From Rickettsiales bacterium (lineage in GTDB: Bacteria; Pseudomonadota; Alphaproteobacteria; Rickettsiales; JAJNBL01): DNA of 64,000 nt. The stretch spans positions 1 through 64,000 of the forward strand of contig JAJNBL010000006.1 of the NCBI GenBank assembly GCA_021156175.1, read 5' to 3'. Below, piece after piece: positions 8,478 to 15,903 of the stretch; position 1 is the stretch's first letter; every line of letters begins with the position of its first letter. The translations under genes were made by a program, and so were the position numbers. The notes beneath the pieces are model-generated. The model made no database searches. It was not told the origin of the DNA and worked only from the letters and a program-made list of their open reading frames with translations.

Positions 8478-9323
8478 CTAGAATTTCTTCCAGATGTTAA
8501 GTATTATTCCGATACCCGACCCGGTATTCTTACCCTTCACATCCCCAAACACCCCAAATTGGATGGCGTTTTGGTCATTGATCTCACGAACGGCCGAAAG
8601 CTGGAGCTTGGTGAGATCATACGAACTGTCCTGACCGATAATCCGCACAAAACCTCGTGCATTATGGGTGGTAAAGGATTGCCCCAACACCATCCATTTA
8701 TGGCTCAACTTCGTTCCCCAGGTGGCATCATGTCTGAGCGAATAATCCTGACCATCAAAATATTCCCGGTAGCCAAATTCCAGATTCACAAAATGGTCAT
8801 AGCCTTTCCAGCGGAAGCCTTTTCCTCCGAGCACCGCCATCTCTAAGGATGCCTGGTTTGTATTCACACCGCTAATGCCACCCCCAAAATAAAAGCTTGG
8901 AATTTTGACGGACGACTGAAGCGAGAGCGCATAACCTTTCTCTTGTTCACTCCATAAGCCATAACGTAAATGCATGTCGGGGTCGGTGACGGAAAGTGTT
9001 TTTGGATAAGGTTGCTCACCTTTTTGTGTAACCCAGACAAGGTTATCCTGCTCCTGGTGCAAAACTTGCGAAGAGATGTTCAATCCAAAAGTAAGTTTAT
9101 CCGTCCAACCTTCTTCCGCAAAGGTCATGGCATCGAATTTCATGAAGGGTTCTTGTCCGCGTCTGTTTCCTCCTCGATCGAAATAGGATGGTGCATGGTA
9201 AAGTGATACTCCTCTAATCTGAATACCATGCTTTTTTGCATGCACCCACACGGCTCCATTGCCTGTAATTGGCAATAGCACCGCACATATTCCAATAAAC
9301 AACGGCAAATAACTTCGGGGCAT
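8478..9323 (-). CDS. Predicted outer-membrane beta-barrel protein (XagA-like)
   Basis: 281 residues with a signal peptide of ~24 residues (LPLFIGICAVLLPITGNGA). The mature part is rich in alternating polar/aromatic strands (HLRYGLWSE, YDHFVNLEFGYREYF, GTKLSHKWMVLGQSF, AIQFGVFGDVKG) and ends in Phe, as outer-membrane barrels do. GGAG lies just before the ATG. First gene of the operon with the RlmI-like methyltransferase and glycosyltransferase. Likely the outer-membrane component of an exopolysaccharide pathway, which is an inference from its neighbours. No family can be assigned from sequence with certainty. Confidence 0.7.
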   Translation of the reverse strand: MPRSYLPLFIGICAVLLPITGNGAVWVHAKKHGIQIRGVSLYHAPSYFDRGGNRRGQEPFMKFDAMTFAEEGWTDKLTFGLNISSQVLHQEQDNLVWVTQKGEQPYPKTLSVTDPDMHLRYGLWSEQEKGYALSLQSSVKIPSFYFGGGISGVNTNQASLEMAVLGGKGFRWKGYDHFVNLEFGYREYFDGQDYSLRHDATWGTKLSHKWMVLGQSFTTHNARGFVRIIGQDSSYDLTKLQLSAVREINDQNAIQFGVFGDVKGKNTGSGIGIILNIWKKF

Positions 9324-9408
9324 AGACTCCGATTGGTAGGGTATTGCAATGTTTGGATTTTTTACATCCCCCTTTTAGACAGTTGCTATTTATTCAAAAT
9401 ATGTCAGA

Positions 9409-10365
9409 ATGCGTCAAGTTATTTTCGCACAACCACCCGATGATTTTGGAAACTTTATGGACGTGAATGATTCTATTGGCATTTTGTACTGGGACCCGGA
9501 TTATAATCCTGTAATGCTTATCAATTTTTCCATCGCGATTGCGCTTTTTGCGTCGCTCCGCCTCTTCGCAGGGAACGTGGCACATGTCAACACGTCGGAA
9601 GAATTAACGAAAAAAGACAATACCGCATTTGGCATCTCGCTTGCCGGTGTCGCCTTTGGTATCACGATCATTATCTCCGGTGCAGTTTTTGGAAAACCCG
9701 TCAATACGCTGTGGGATTCTGCAATTGCCGTTGCGCTTTATGGAGTGATTGGACTTATCCTCCTCGTGCTTGCGCGATTCATTTTTGATAAACTCGCCTT
9801 CACCGGTTTCTCCATTCGTGATGAAATCGTCAAAGGCAACGTTGCTGTGGGCATGATTGATGCGGGCAATACGGTAGCCAGCGCCATTATTATTCGTGCA
9901 GTGATGGTATGGGTTGATACCAATACGGCAGAAGGGCTTATTAGCATATTGGTCGCTTATTTCGTGTCGCAAGTAATTATGACCGGCGCAACCCTGGCCA
10001 GACTTAAACTCTTTGCACGCCAGAATGAAGATTTTTCTGCACAAGAAGCATTGGCACAAGGTAACACGGCGCTTGCACTGCGCTTTGCGGGCCGCAAAAT
10101 TGGAACAGCTTTCGCGATTGCGTCTGCTTCTAACGTGATGGTTTATGAAATCTATAGCTTCCCAACCCTCGTTACAGCATGGGCTGCTCTTTCGATCGTG
10201 ATGGTGATTATCCTGACGGGCCTTTCTAAGGTTGCCACTATGGTGATCCTCGGCGGTATCGACCTTAAAAGCGAAATCATCCAACAACGCAACGTGGCAC
10301 TGGGCACAATTCAAGGGGTCGTATACCTCTCGCTTGGGCTATTGCTCGCTGAGTTGACAGTGTAG
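9409..10365 (+). CDS. DUF350 family membrane protein with two DUF350 units
   Basis: 318 residues (303 if translation starts at ATG 9457, which has a GGA-type site). About eight hydrophobic segments. Two DUF350-like units are visible: each has a helix pair with the pattern DNxAxGIxLAGxxFG (first, ~75-150) or GNTALALRFAGRKIGTA (second, ~215-310), with a conserved small-residue membrane motif. The family has unknown function in the inner membrane. Divergent from the xag-like operon and 5 bases ahead of an alpha/beta hydrolase, so probably co-transcribed with it. Confidence 0.8.
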   Translation: MRQVIFAQPPDDFGNFMDVNDSIGILYWDPDYNPVMLINFSIAIALFASLRLFAGNVAHVNTSEELTKKDNTAFGISLAGVAFGITIIISGAVFGKPVNTLWDSAIAVALYGVIGLILLVLARFIFDKLAFTGFSIRDEIVKGNVAVGMIDAGNTVASAIIIRAVMVWVDTNTAEGLISILVAYFVSQVIMTGATLARLKLFARQNEDFSAQEALAQGNTALALRFAGRKIGTAFAIASASNVMVYEIYSFPTLVTAWAALSIVMVIILTGLSKVATMVILGGIDLKSEIIQQRNVALGTIQGVVYLSLGLLLAELTV

Positions 10366-10370
10366 TACCT

Positions 10371-11240
10371 ATGGAGCCCCGGCTTTGTAGTATCAATATT
10401 CCTGATGCCTCACCGCGAGGTTTCCATGGCCTAAGCTATGTGGAATGGGGCTATGCGACCAATTCACATGTACTCGTTTGTGTTCATGGCCTTACGCGTA
10501 ACGCACGGGATTTTGATTACATTGCCCGCGTACTTTCCCAACATTATCGTGTGATTTGCATTGATGTCCCTGGTCGCGGCAAGAGCGATTGGCTCTCTGA
10601 CCCAATGCTTTATAATTACACAACCTATGTTGCCGATACCCTATATCTCCTCAAAACTCTTGGCCTGGAACGTGTGCATTGGCTTGGCACCTCGATGGGT
10701 GGGATTATCGGAATGATGATTGCCGCCACCCAACCGACATTGATTGAGCGCATGATTTTAAATGACATCGGCGCGGTCATCCCAGGGAAAGCACTCACTC
10801 GCATTCGTAAATACGCCAATATCACTCCCGCCTTCAAAACACGTGCAGAAGCCGAAGCGCAGCTACGCATCAAGCTTTCACCCTTTGGAATTCGTGAAGA
10901 AGAACATTGGCGACATATCCTCACCCATAGCATTATCGATCAAAGCGATGGGACGTATATCTTCGCCTATGACCCGGCAGTTTCTCAGGCCTTTTTTAGC
11001 CTATCCGAAGATGGCTCGATTCCAGATGTCGAGATGTGGCCTATTTGGGAACATGTGAACTGCCCGACCTTGATTGTCCGCGGCGAAAAATCCGATACAT
11101 TACTTGCTGAGACGGTTCTTGAGATGCAAGCGCGGAAACCAGGAACGGCAGCCATTACCTTCCCAAATATTGGCCATGCCCCGGCCTTGTTAGAAGCTTC
11201 GCAGATTGAACCGCTGAAAGAATGGCTGCTTGCGGATTAA
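10371..11240 (+). CDS. Alpha/beta-fold hydrolase
   Basis: 289 residues, cytoplasmic. The oxyanion region VCVHGLTRNARDFD, the nucleophile elbow GTSMGG (Ser), an acidic region near IVRGEKSDTL and a C-terminal His (NIGHAPAL) complete the triad of the family. Substrate unknown. Follows the DUF350 gene by 5 bases. Its stop overlaps the convergent ffh stop by 4 bases, leaving no room for a terminator between the genes. Confidence 0.88.
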   Translation: MEPRLCSINIPDASPRGFHGLSYVEWGYATNSHVLVCVHGLTRNARDFDYIARVLSQHYRVICIDVPGRGKSDWLSDPMLYNYTTYVADTLYLLKTLGLERVHWLGTSMGGIIGMMIAATQPTLIERMILNDIGAVIPGKALTRIRKYANITPAFKTRAEAEAQLRIKLSPFGIREEEHWRHILTHSIIDQSDGTYIFAYDPAVSQAFFSLSEDGSIPDVEMWPIWEHVNCPTLIVRGEKSDTLLAETVLEMQARKPGTAAITFPNIGHAPALLEASQIEPLKEWLLAD

Positions 11241-12607
11241 CGCCCGAATGGATTTCCTGCTCCCATAAGTTTTCCTAGTCCGCTACGCATCATGGATTTT
11301 TTATCCATCTTGCCGAACTTTTTCATCATGGTGCTCATCTGCATATATTGCTTAATAAGGCGATTCACTTCCTGCACCGATGTCCCTGACCCTGCAGCAA
11401 TTCTGCGCTTTCTTGAAGCATTCAGCAGTTTTGCATCCCGGCGTTCTTTGGGCGTCATGGAGGAAATAATTGCCTCCTGGCGCTTTAGGATGGTCTCATC
11501 AACATTCGCGTCTTCGATCTGCTTCTTCATCGCACCAATACCAGGAAGCATGCCCATAATACCGCCAATCCCGCCCATTTTGCGCATCTGTTTGAATTGG
11601 GAGGCGAGATCGTTGAAATCGAACTGCCCTTTCTTTACGCGTTGGGTAAGCCTTGCTGCTTCTTCCTGGTCAATATTCTCTACCGCCCGCTCCACCAGCG
11701 ATACCACATCGCCCATATCGAGAATACGCGAGGCAATCCGTCCTGGATGGAAAGGCTCCAGCGCTTCGAGCTTCTCACCCGAGCCAAGGAATTTAATCGG
11801 ACAACCCGTCACATGACGCATCGAAAGCGCCGCACCGCCGCGCCCATCACCATCAATCCGTGTAAGAACGATTCCGGTTACTCCCACTTTCCCATTAAAT
11901 TCGGATGCCACATTCACGGCATCTTGACCGGTTAGCGAATCCGCAACGAGTAGAGTTTCAATTGGCGAAGTCAGCTTTTTGACCTCTTGCAGCTCTTGCA
12001 TCAAGGCTTCATCAATATGGAGACGCCCTGCGGTATCGAGGATCAGAACATCATACCCGCCCCGCTTGGCTTCTTGCAGCGCACGCGCCGCAATCGCAGG
12101 CGGCATTTGACCAGGGATGATGGCAAGCGTATCGACTTGCGTTTGGGTTCCGACAACCGCAAGCTGGTCTTGCGCGGCTGGACGGTAGGTATCGAGCGAC
12201 GCCAGCAGCACTTTTTTGTGCATTTTTTGCTTCAGAAACAGGCCGATTTTGCCGCTCGTAGTGGTTTTACCCGACCCTTGCAATCCCACCATCATGATGA
12301 CGGCCGGAGGCGTTGTGGCCAGGTTTAGCCCTTCCGCTTCGTTTCCACCCAACAATTCGGTGAGGGTATCTTGGACGATTTTGATGACCATTTGCGCCGG
12401 GGAAACGCTTCTCACGACTTCCTGGCCTACGGCCCGCTCACGGACTTTCGCGATGAATTCTTTGGCTACGGGCAAGGCTACATCGGCCTCAAGCAGAGCA
12501 ATCCGCACCTCCCGCATGGCCATATCAACGTCTTCTTCCCGTATAATCCCCTGCTTTTTAAGCTTGGAGAAGACATTTCCGAGGCTGTTAGCTAAATTAT
12601 CAAACAT
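11237..12607 (-). CDS. ffh: Signal recognition particle GTPase Ffh
   Basis: 456 residues. Binds signal sequences of nascent membrane proteins together with 4.5S RNA and docks at FtsY. An N-terminal helical bundle is followed by the G domain with GLQGSGKTTTSGKIG (P-loop), DTYRPAAQDQL, DTAGRL and TRIDGDGRGGA. The last ~150 residues form the Met-rich M domain (MRKMGGIGGIMGMLPG, then the RRDAKLLNASRKRRIAAGSG RNA-binding helix region). AAGGAA precedes the start. Divergent from rpoZ across 146 bases. Confidence 0.98.
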   Translation of the reverse strand: MFDNLANSLGNVFSKLKKQGIIREEDVDMAMREVRIALLEADVALPVAKEFIAKVRERAVGQEVVRSVSPAQMVIKIVQDTLTELLGGNEAEGLNLATTPPAVIMMVGLQGSGKTTTSGKIGLFLKQKMHKKVLLASLDTYRPAAQDQLAVVGTQTQVDTLAIIPGQMPPAIAARALQEAKRGGYDVLILDTAGRLHIDEALMQELQEVKKLTSPIETLLVADSLTGQDAVNVASEFNGKVGVTGIVLTRIDGDGRGGAALSMRHVTGCPIKFLGSGEKLEALEPFHPGRIASRILDMGDVVSLVERAVENIDQEEAARLTQRVKKGQFDFNDLASQFKQMRKMGGIGGIMGMLPGIGAMKKQIEDANVDETILKRQEAIISSMTPKERRDAKLLNASRKRRIAAGSGTSVQEVNRLIKQYMQMSTMMKKFGKMDKKSMMRSGLGKLMGAGNPFGR

Positions 12608-12642
12608 TCTGAGATTCCTTAAAGTTCTGCCATCTTTCCTTG

Positions 12643-12671
12643 TTTCTAGCCCTATTCCTGTCTTTTTTCAA
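12643..12671 (-). promoter_or_regulatory. Candidate ffh promoter
   Basis: Minus strand: TTGAAA (12666-12671), 17 bp, TAGAAA (12643-12648), about 35 bases before the ffh start. The spacing is ideal but the -10 element is only partly conserved. Confidence 0.45.
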
Positions 12672-12681
12672 TCCTTAAGAC

Positions 12682-12710
12682 TTGCCATTGACCTTAAAGT
12701 AGGGTATATA
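12682..12710 (+). promoter_or_regulatory. Candidate rpoZ promoter
   Basis: TTGCCA (12682-12687), 17 bp, TATATA (12705-12710), about 43 bases before the rpoZ ATG. A closer TTGACC at 12688 was set aside because its spacer is only 11 bp. Confidence 0.55.
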
Positions 12711-12753
12711 GGGCTCCCTTATCAGTAAAATCCGATAATAGAAGGACATCCCC

Positions 12754-13137
12754 ATGGCACGTGTGACTGTAGAAGATTGCATCCAGAACGTATCCAATCG
12801 CTTTGAATTGGTGGCTATCGCCAGCGAACGGGCGAAGAACATCTCTGCTGGCTCTCCTATCACGATTGATCGCGATAATGATAAAAATGGGGTGGTTGCA
12901 CTCCGTGAAATCGCTGCCCGGACAGTAAGCATTGATAATCTTCGCGAAGCGATTGTGACCCATAACCAGCGCTATGCCCAAACCGAAGAAAAGCCGGTAG
13001 ATGAAGATATGCGCGCAAGTGAATTCTCTGATGAAATTAAAGAATTTTCTCATCGTGGCGAAATGGACGATGAGGACGATTTAGAAGATGTGGATGGGAT
13101 TTCTTTCGATGAAGATAACCTCCAAGTCGATGACTAG
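12754..13137 (+). CDS. rpoZ: RNA polymerase omega subunit
   Basis: 127 residues. MARVTVEDC, the NRFELVAIASERAKNIS core that clamps the beta' C terminus, and VALREIAARTVS are diagnostic. The tail (~80-127) is strongly acidic (EMDDEDDLEDVDG), as in many alphaproteobacterial omega subunits. AAGGA precedes the ATG. It is followed by a strong intrinsic terminator at 13173-13199. No relA/spoT is adjacent in this window. Confidence 0.96.
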   Translation: MARVTVEDCIQNVSNRFELVAIASERAKNISAGSPITIDRDNDKNGVVALREIAARTVSIDNLREAIVTHNQRYAQTEEKPVDEDMRASEFSDEIKEFSHRGEMDDEDDLEDVDGISFDEDNLQVDD

Positions 13138-13172
13138 TTAGTCTTAGTATATTTAGTATATAGAGAATACCG

Positions 13173-13199
13173 AAAAGGGCCTCTTGCAGGCCCTTTTTT
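13173..13199 (+). terminator. rpoZ intrinsic terminator
   Basis: A ten-base stem, AAAAGGGCCT (13173-13182) with AGGCCCTTTT (13188-13197), with a CTTGC loop and a run of six T. It starts 35 bases after the rpoZ stop. Confidence 0.92.
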
Positions 13200-13260
13200 C
13201 TTGTGCTTCCCCCCTTTTTTCACTCGAACAGGCAAAACTTTCCCTCTCTACTTTCAATCT

Positions 13261-13281
13261 CCCGTCTCCCGATACCCGTCA
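13261..13281 (+). repeat. Three tandem CCCG heptamers upstream of the sigma-54 promoter
   Basis: CCCGTCT, CCCGATA and CCCGTCA follow one another without gaps, about 45-64 bases before the -24 element. Position and periodicity suggest an activator-binding region, but 7 bp is not a full helical turn and no protein can be assigned. Confidence 0.45.
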
Positions 13282-13292
13282 ATATTGTTATA

Positions 13293-13305
13293 TATCAATA
13301 AGTTA
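13293..13305 (+). promoter_or_regulatory. IHF consensus site at the hook operon promoter
   Basis: TATCAATAAGTTA matches WATCAANNNNTTR at every defined base. It lies 18-30 bases upstream of the -24 element, the usual place for DNA bending between an enhancer-bound activator and sigma-54 RNA polymerase. Confidence 0.6.
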
Positions 13306-13322
13306 CGTAGCACCACGAGAAT

Positions 13323-13340
13323 CTGGCACGCTCCTTGCAT
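13323..13340 (+). promoter_or_regulatory. Sigma-54 (RpoN) promoter of fliK-flgD-flgE
   Basis: CTGGCACG (13323-13330), four bases, TTGCAT (13335-13340). GG and GC are separated by exactly 10 bp, a full match to the -24/-12 consensus. Predicted transcription start is near 13350, 26 bases before the fliK ATG. Confidence 0.9.
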
Positions 13341-13375
13341 CGAGAGTAGGGAGAATTTGTAATGTTATTAGAGCT

Positions 13376-15121
13376 ATGAACCCATTATTGACGCAACTAC
13401 TGGCAAACGCACAAACGGCTCAAGGCTATAAGGCCCAGGCTATGTCTGCGTTATCTGCTGCGTCACGGGCTAACTCTAATACCCCGAAAGCTCCCATCCA
13501 AGAGCAAGAAAACAATAGACAGGGCTTTGCTAAGGAGCTTTCCCGGATCCAGGATAAAGGCCAACGGGAAGCGGTTAGAGCACCAGAAGAGACGAACCCA
13601 TCACGAACCCAGGATACTGCCTCTTCTCGTAAAGACATCGCGGATAATACAATAACCTCCCGTGAGGAGAAAATATTGCCGGCGGAGGAACGCGCTATCG
13701 CTAGCGTCGTTCCTGTTATCAAAGAACGCCTTGCCGATGCAGGAGCGCTTTCTCCTGAGCTTGAGTCGCTAAATGGCATTGAATTCCTCCAGGCGCTTTT
13801 TGCCCAGATGCAACAAATGCCACAGGGGCAAGCGTTACAAACCGCACTCGGTGGTGCGTTGGAATCCATGGGCACCTCGTTAGATGCCTTCGTGCCGGTC
13901 CTCGCAACCTATCTTACGAAAGCAGATGATGGTGCAACACAAGATACGCTTTTACCGTTAGCCTCTGATACTGGAATTGATACAGCGGCTACCCCATTTG
14001 GATATACGGACACTGCGAATTTGGTACAAAATACTTTTTCAAGCGATGAAGCGAATTCTCTTCCTACCACAACCGCGGTCATCACTTCCTCTGCCCAAGC
14101 AGTAGATGCGAATACCTTACCGAATGGGATGGATATCTTATCTGAAGCAGTAGAGGAAATTGTTGCCGCACTCGCTTCCACAGACACGACCACAACGGCA
14201 GCAAACGACACATTGCCGCCATCGACCACGCCACAAACACTGATAGCTACCAATGTCGCTGCGAACACGACGCAAGAAGCAGTAGCTCCTGTTGTCTCTG
14301 CCTTTGCAAAAGAAATTCAGAAATCCATCCCGACTACTACACTGGAAGAAAACACCAACCGTCAGGAGTTAAATGCGCTTAAGGCCGTCAATACAGAAAG
14401 CGATATTATCGACTCCGGCCCGCTTAAAACGCTTTCTTCCTTGATTGGCAATGACACGCAAACCTTACCTATCGGCCACCCTAAACTTACCGATGCAACA
14501 CCTGCTGTGGGAATGGGCTTGGGTGCTACGACCACAGAAATAAAACATACACCAAGCAATACACAAACTCACCATGTAGTGCTTGATTCACTTTCTGCCA
14601 TTCCAGGAACCAGCACTACCCAAAAAACCGCAACGGATGCTGCGCAAGAGGCGCTCCTCAATGGTAAAGCGAATGCAGAACGTCCGGGTGCTGGGGATCA
14701 GGTATTGGTGCAAATCAATCGTGCCCTAAAAAACGGCTTGAACAGTATCAGCGTGAAGTTAGATCCTGCACATTTAGGCCGCGTGGATGTACGGCTTGAC
14801 GTGCATCATGATGGAACAACTTCGATTGCCGTGATTGCCGATCGCCAGGAAACGCTGGATATGTTGCAGCGTGACTCACGGATGCTGGAACGCTCGCTTC
14901 ATGAGATGGGCTTAAGCATGGAACGGAACTCGCTTAGTTTCGACTTGCGGGGCGGTAATCAACAGCAAGCCCAAGGGGATGCAAACGGATTTACGCATGT
15001 GTCCGGAACAGAAGAAGAGGCACAGAATTCTTCTCAAGATACGATGCTTTATCACGCTGCATTGCGTGTCTACGGACGGGGGTATATCCCGACCGAAAAT
15101 GGCCTGGATATACGGGCATAA
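13376..15121 (+). CDS. fliK: Flagellar hook-length control protein FliK
   Basis: 581 residues from ATG 13376. The open frame extends back to 13184, but that part crosses the rpoZ terminator and the sigma-54 promoter. Low-complexity Ala/Thr/Ser-rich body (the molecular ruler) followed by the C-terminal Flg_hook domain at ~440-530 (GLNSISVKLDPAHLGRVDVRL...ERSLHEMGL), which signals the type III export switch to filament substrates. A typical Gln-rich end follows. First gene of fliK-flgD-flgE. Sigma-54 dependence implies a late-class flagellar gene, as known in Caulobacter. Confidence 0.93.
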   Translation: MNPLLTQLLANAQTAQGYKAQAMSALSAASRANSNTPKAPIQEQENNRQGFAKELSRIQDKGQREAVRAPEETNPSRTQDTASSRKDIADNTITSREEKILPAEERAIASVVPVIKERLADAGALSPELESLNGIEFLQALFAQMQQMPQGQALQTALGGALESMGTSLDAFVPVLATYLTKADDGATQDTLLPLASDTGIDTAATPFGYTDTANLVQNTFSSDEANSLPTTTAVITSSAQAVDANTLPNGMDILSEAVEEIVAALASTDTTTTAANDTLPPSTTPQTLIATNVAANTTQEAVAPVVSAFAKEIQKSIPTTTLEENTNRQELNALKAVNTESDIIDSGPLKTLSSLIGNDTQTLPIGHPKLTDATPAVGMGLGATTTEIKHTPSNTQTHHVVLDSLSAIPGTSTTQKTATDAAQEALLNGKANAERPGAGDQVLVQINRALKNGLNSISVKLDPAHLGRVDVRLDVHHDGTTSIAVIADRQETLDMLQRDSRMLERSLHEMGLSMERNSLSFDLRGGNQQQAQGDANGFTHVSGTEEEAQNSSQDTMLYHAALRVYGRGYIPTENGLDIRA

Positions 15122-15130
15122 GGAGGTTTT

Positions 15131-15847
15131 ATGGCAATAGGAAATATCGGTGATATTAAAGGCTCTGCCAATCCGACCACCAGCGTCGTCAAAAAAGATG
15201 GCGGTCTTGGGCTTGCAGAAACCTTTGATGACTTTCTTCTGCTACTCACAACCCAGCTAAAGAACCAAGATCCTACCCAGCCTCTGGATACCAACCAGTT
15301 TACCCAACAATTGGTAAGTTTCGCTGGCGTAGAACAATCGGTCAATACGAATACCAATCTCGAGAAACTGATTAACCTTACCCAACAAACCGGGGTCAGC
15401 AACGCGATTACGCTTGGGACCTCTTTCCTTGGGAAACGTATTGAAGCCAATGGCAATATGGGAGCTTTGGTGGACGGGAAAACAAGCTTTTCTTATCGTT
15501 TGGAAGAAGGTGTCTCCAGCAGCTTTATTACTGTGAAAGATGCAGACGACAAGGTTGTCTATACAGAAGCAGGCCAATCCCGCGCAGGAGAACACACCTT
15601 CAACTGGGATGGGCGAGATGCTTCAGGAAGACAGCTTAAAGATGGTGTTTATAAATTTGAAGTCAAAGCGCTCGACAAGGATAAAAATTCGATGACCGTT
15701 TCGACGGCTGTAACCGGTACGGTGACGGGATTAATGGGAGGAAATGGTGGTGCTCAGGTTCTTATCGGAGATGTTGCAATCCCGATTGAACAAATTAGAG
15801 CGGTTTATACGATCGATGCCCCCATTGAAGGAGAAACCCCAGAATAA
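15131..15847 (+). CDS. flgD: Flagellar hook capping/scaffold protein FlgD
   Basis: 238 residues. N-terminal LLLLTTQLKNQDPTQPLDTNQFTQQLVSFAGVEQ is the hallmark FlgD segment. The C-terminal half holds the Tudor/FlgD-Ig-like domain (AGEHTFNWDGRDASGRQLKDGVYKFEVKA). It caps the growing hook during FlgE polymerisation. A strong AAGGAGG site precedes the ATG, 9 bases after fliK. Confidence 0.96.
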   Translation: MAIGNIGDIKGSANPTTSVVKKDGGLGLAETFDDFLLLLTTQLKNQDPTQPLDTNQFTQQLVSFAGVEQSVNTNTNLEKLINLTQQTGVSNAITLGTSFLGKRIEANGNMGALVDGKTSFSYRLEEGVSSSFITVKDADDKVVYTEAGQSRAGEHTFNWDGRDASGRQLKDGVYKFEVKALDKDKNSMTVSTAVTGTVTGLMGGNGGAQVLIGDVAIPIEQIRAVYTIDAPIEGETPE

Positions 15848-15903
15848 ATAACGGAATTAATGTAACGAGTAAAAAATTATTTTTAACCTAGGAGGATACT
15901 ACC

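Noticed and set aside
12688-12710. TTGACC as -35 of rpoZ
   Set aside because: The spacer to TATATA would be only 11 bp; TTGCCA six bases upstream gives 17.
13184-13375. N-terminal extension of fliK
   Set aside because: It crosses the rpoZ terminator, the IHF site and the sigma-54 promoter; the ATG at 13376 follows the predicted transcription start.
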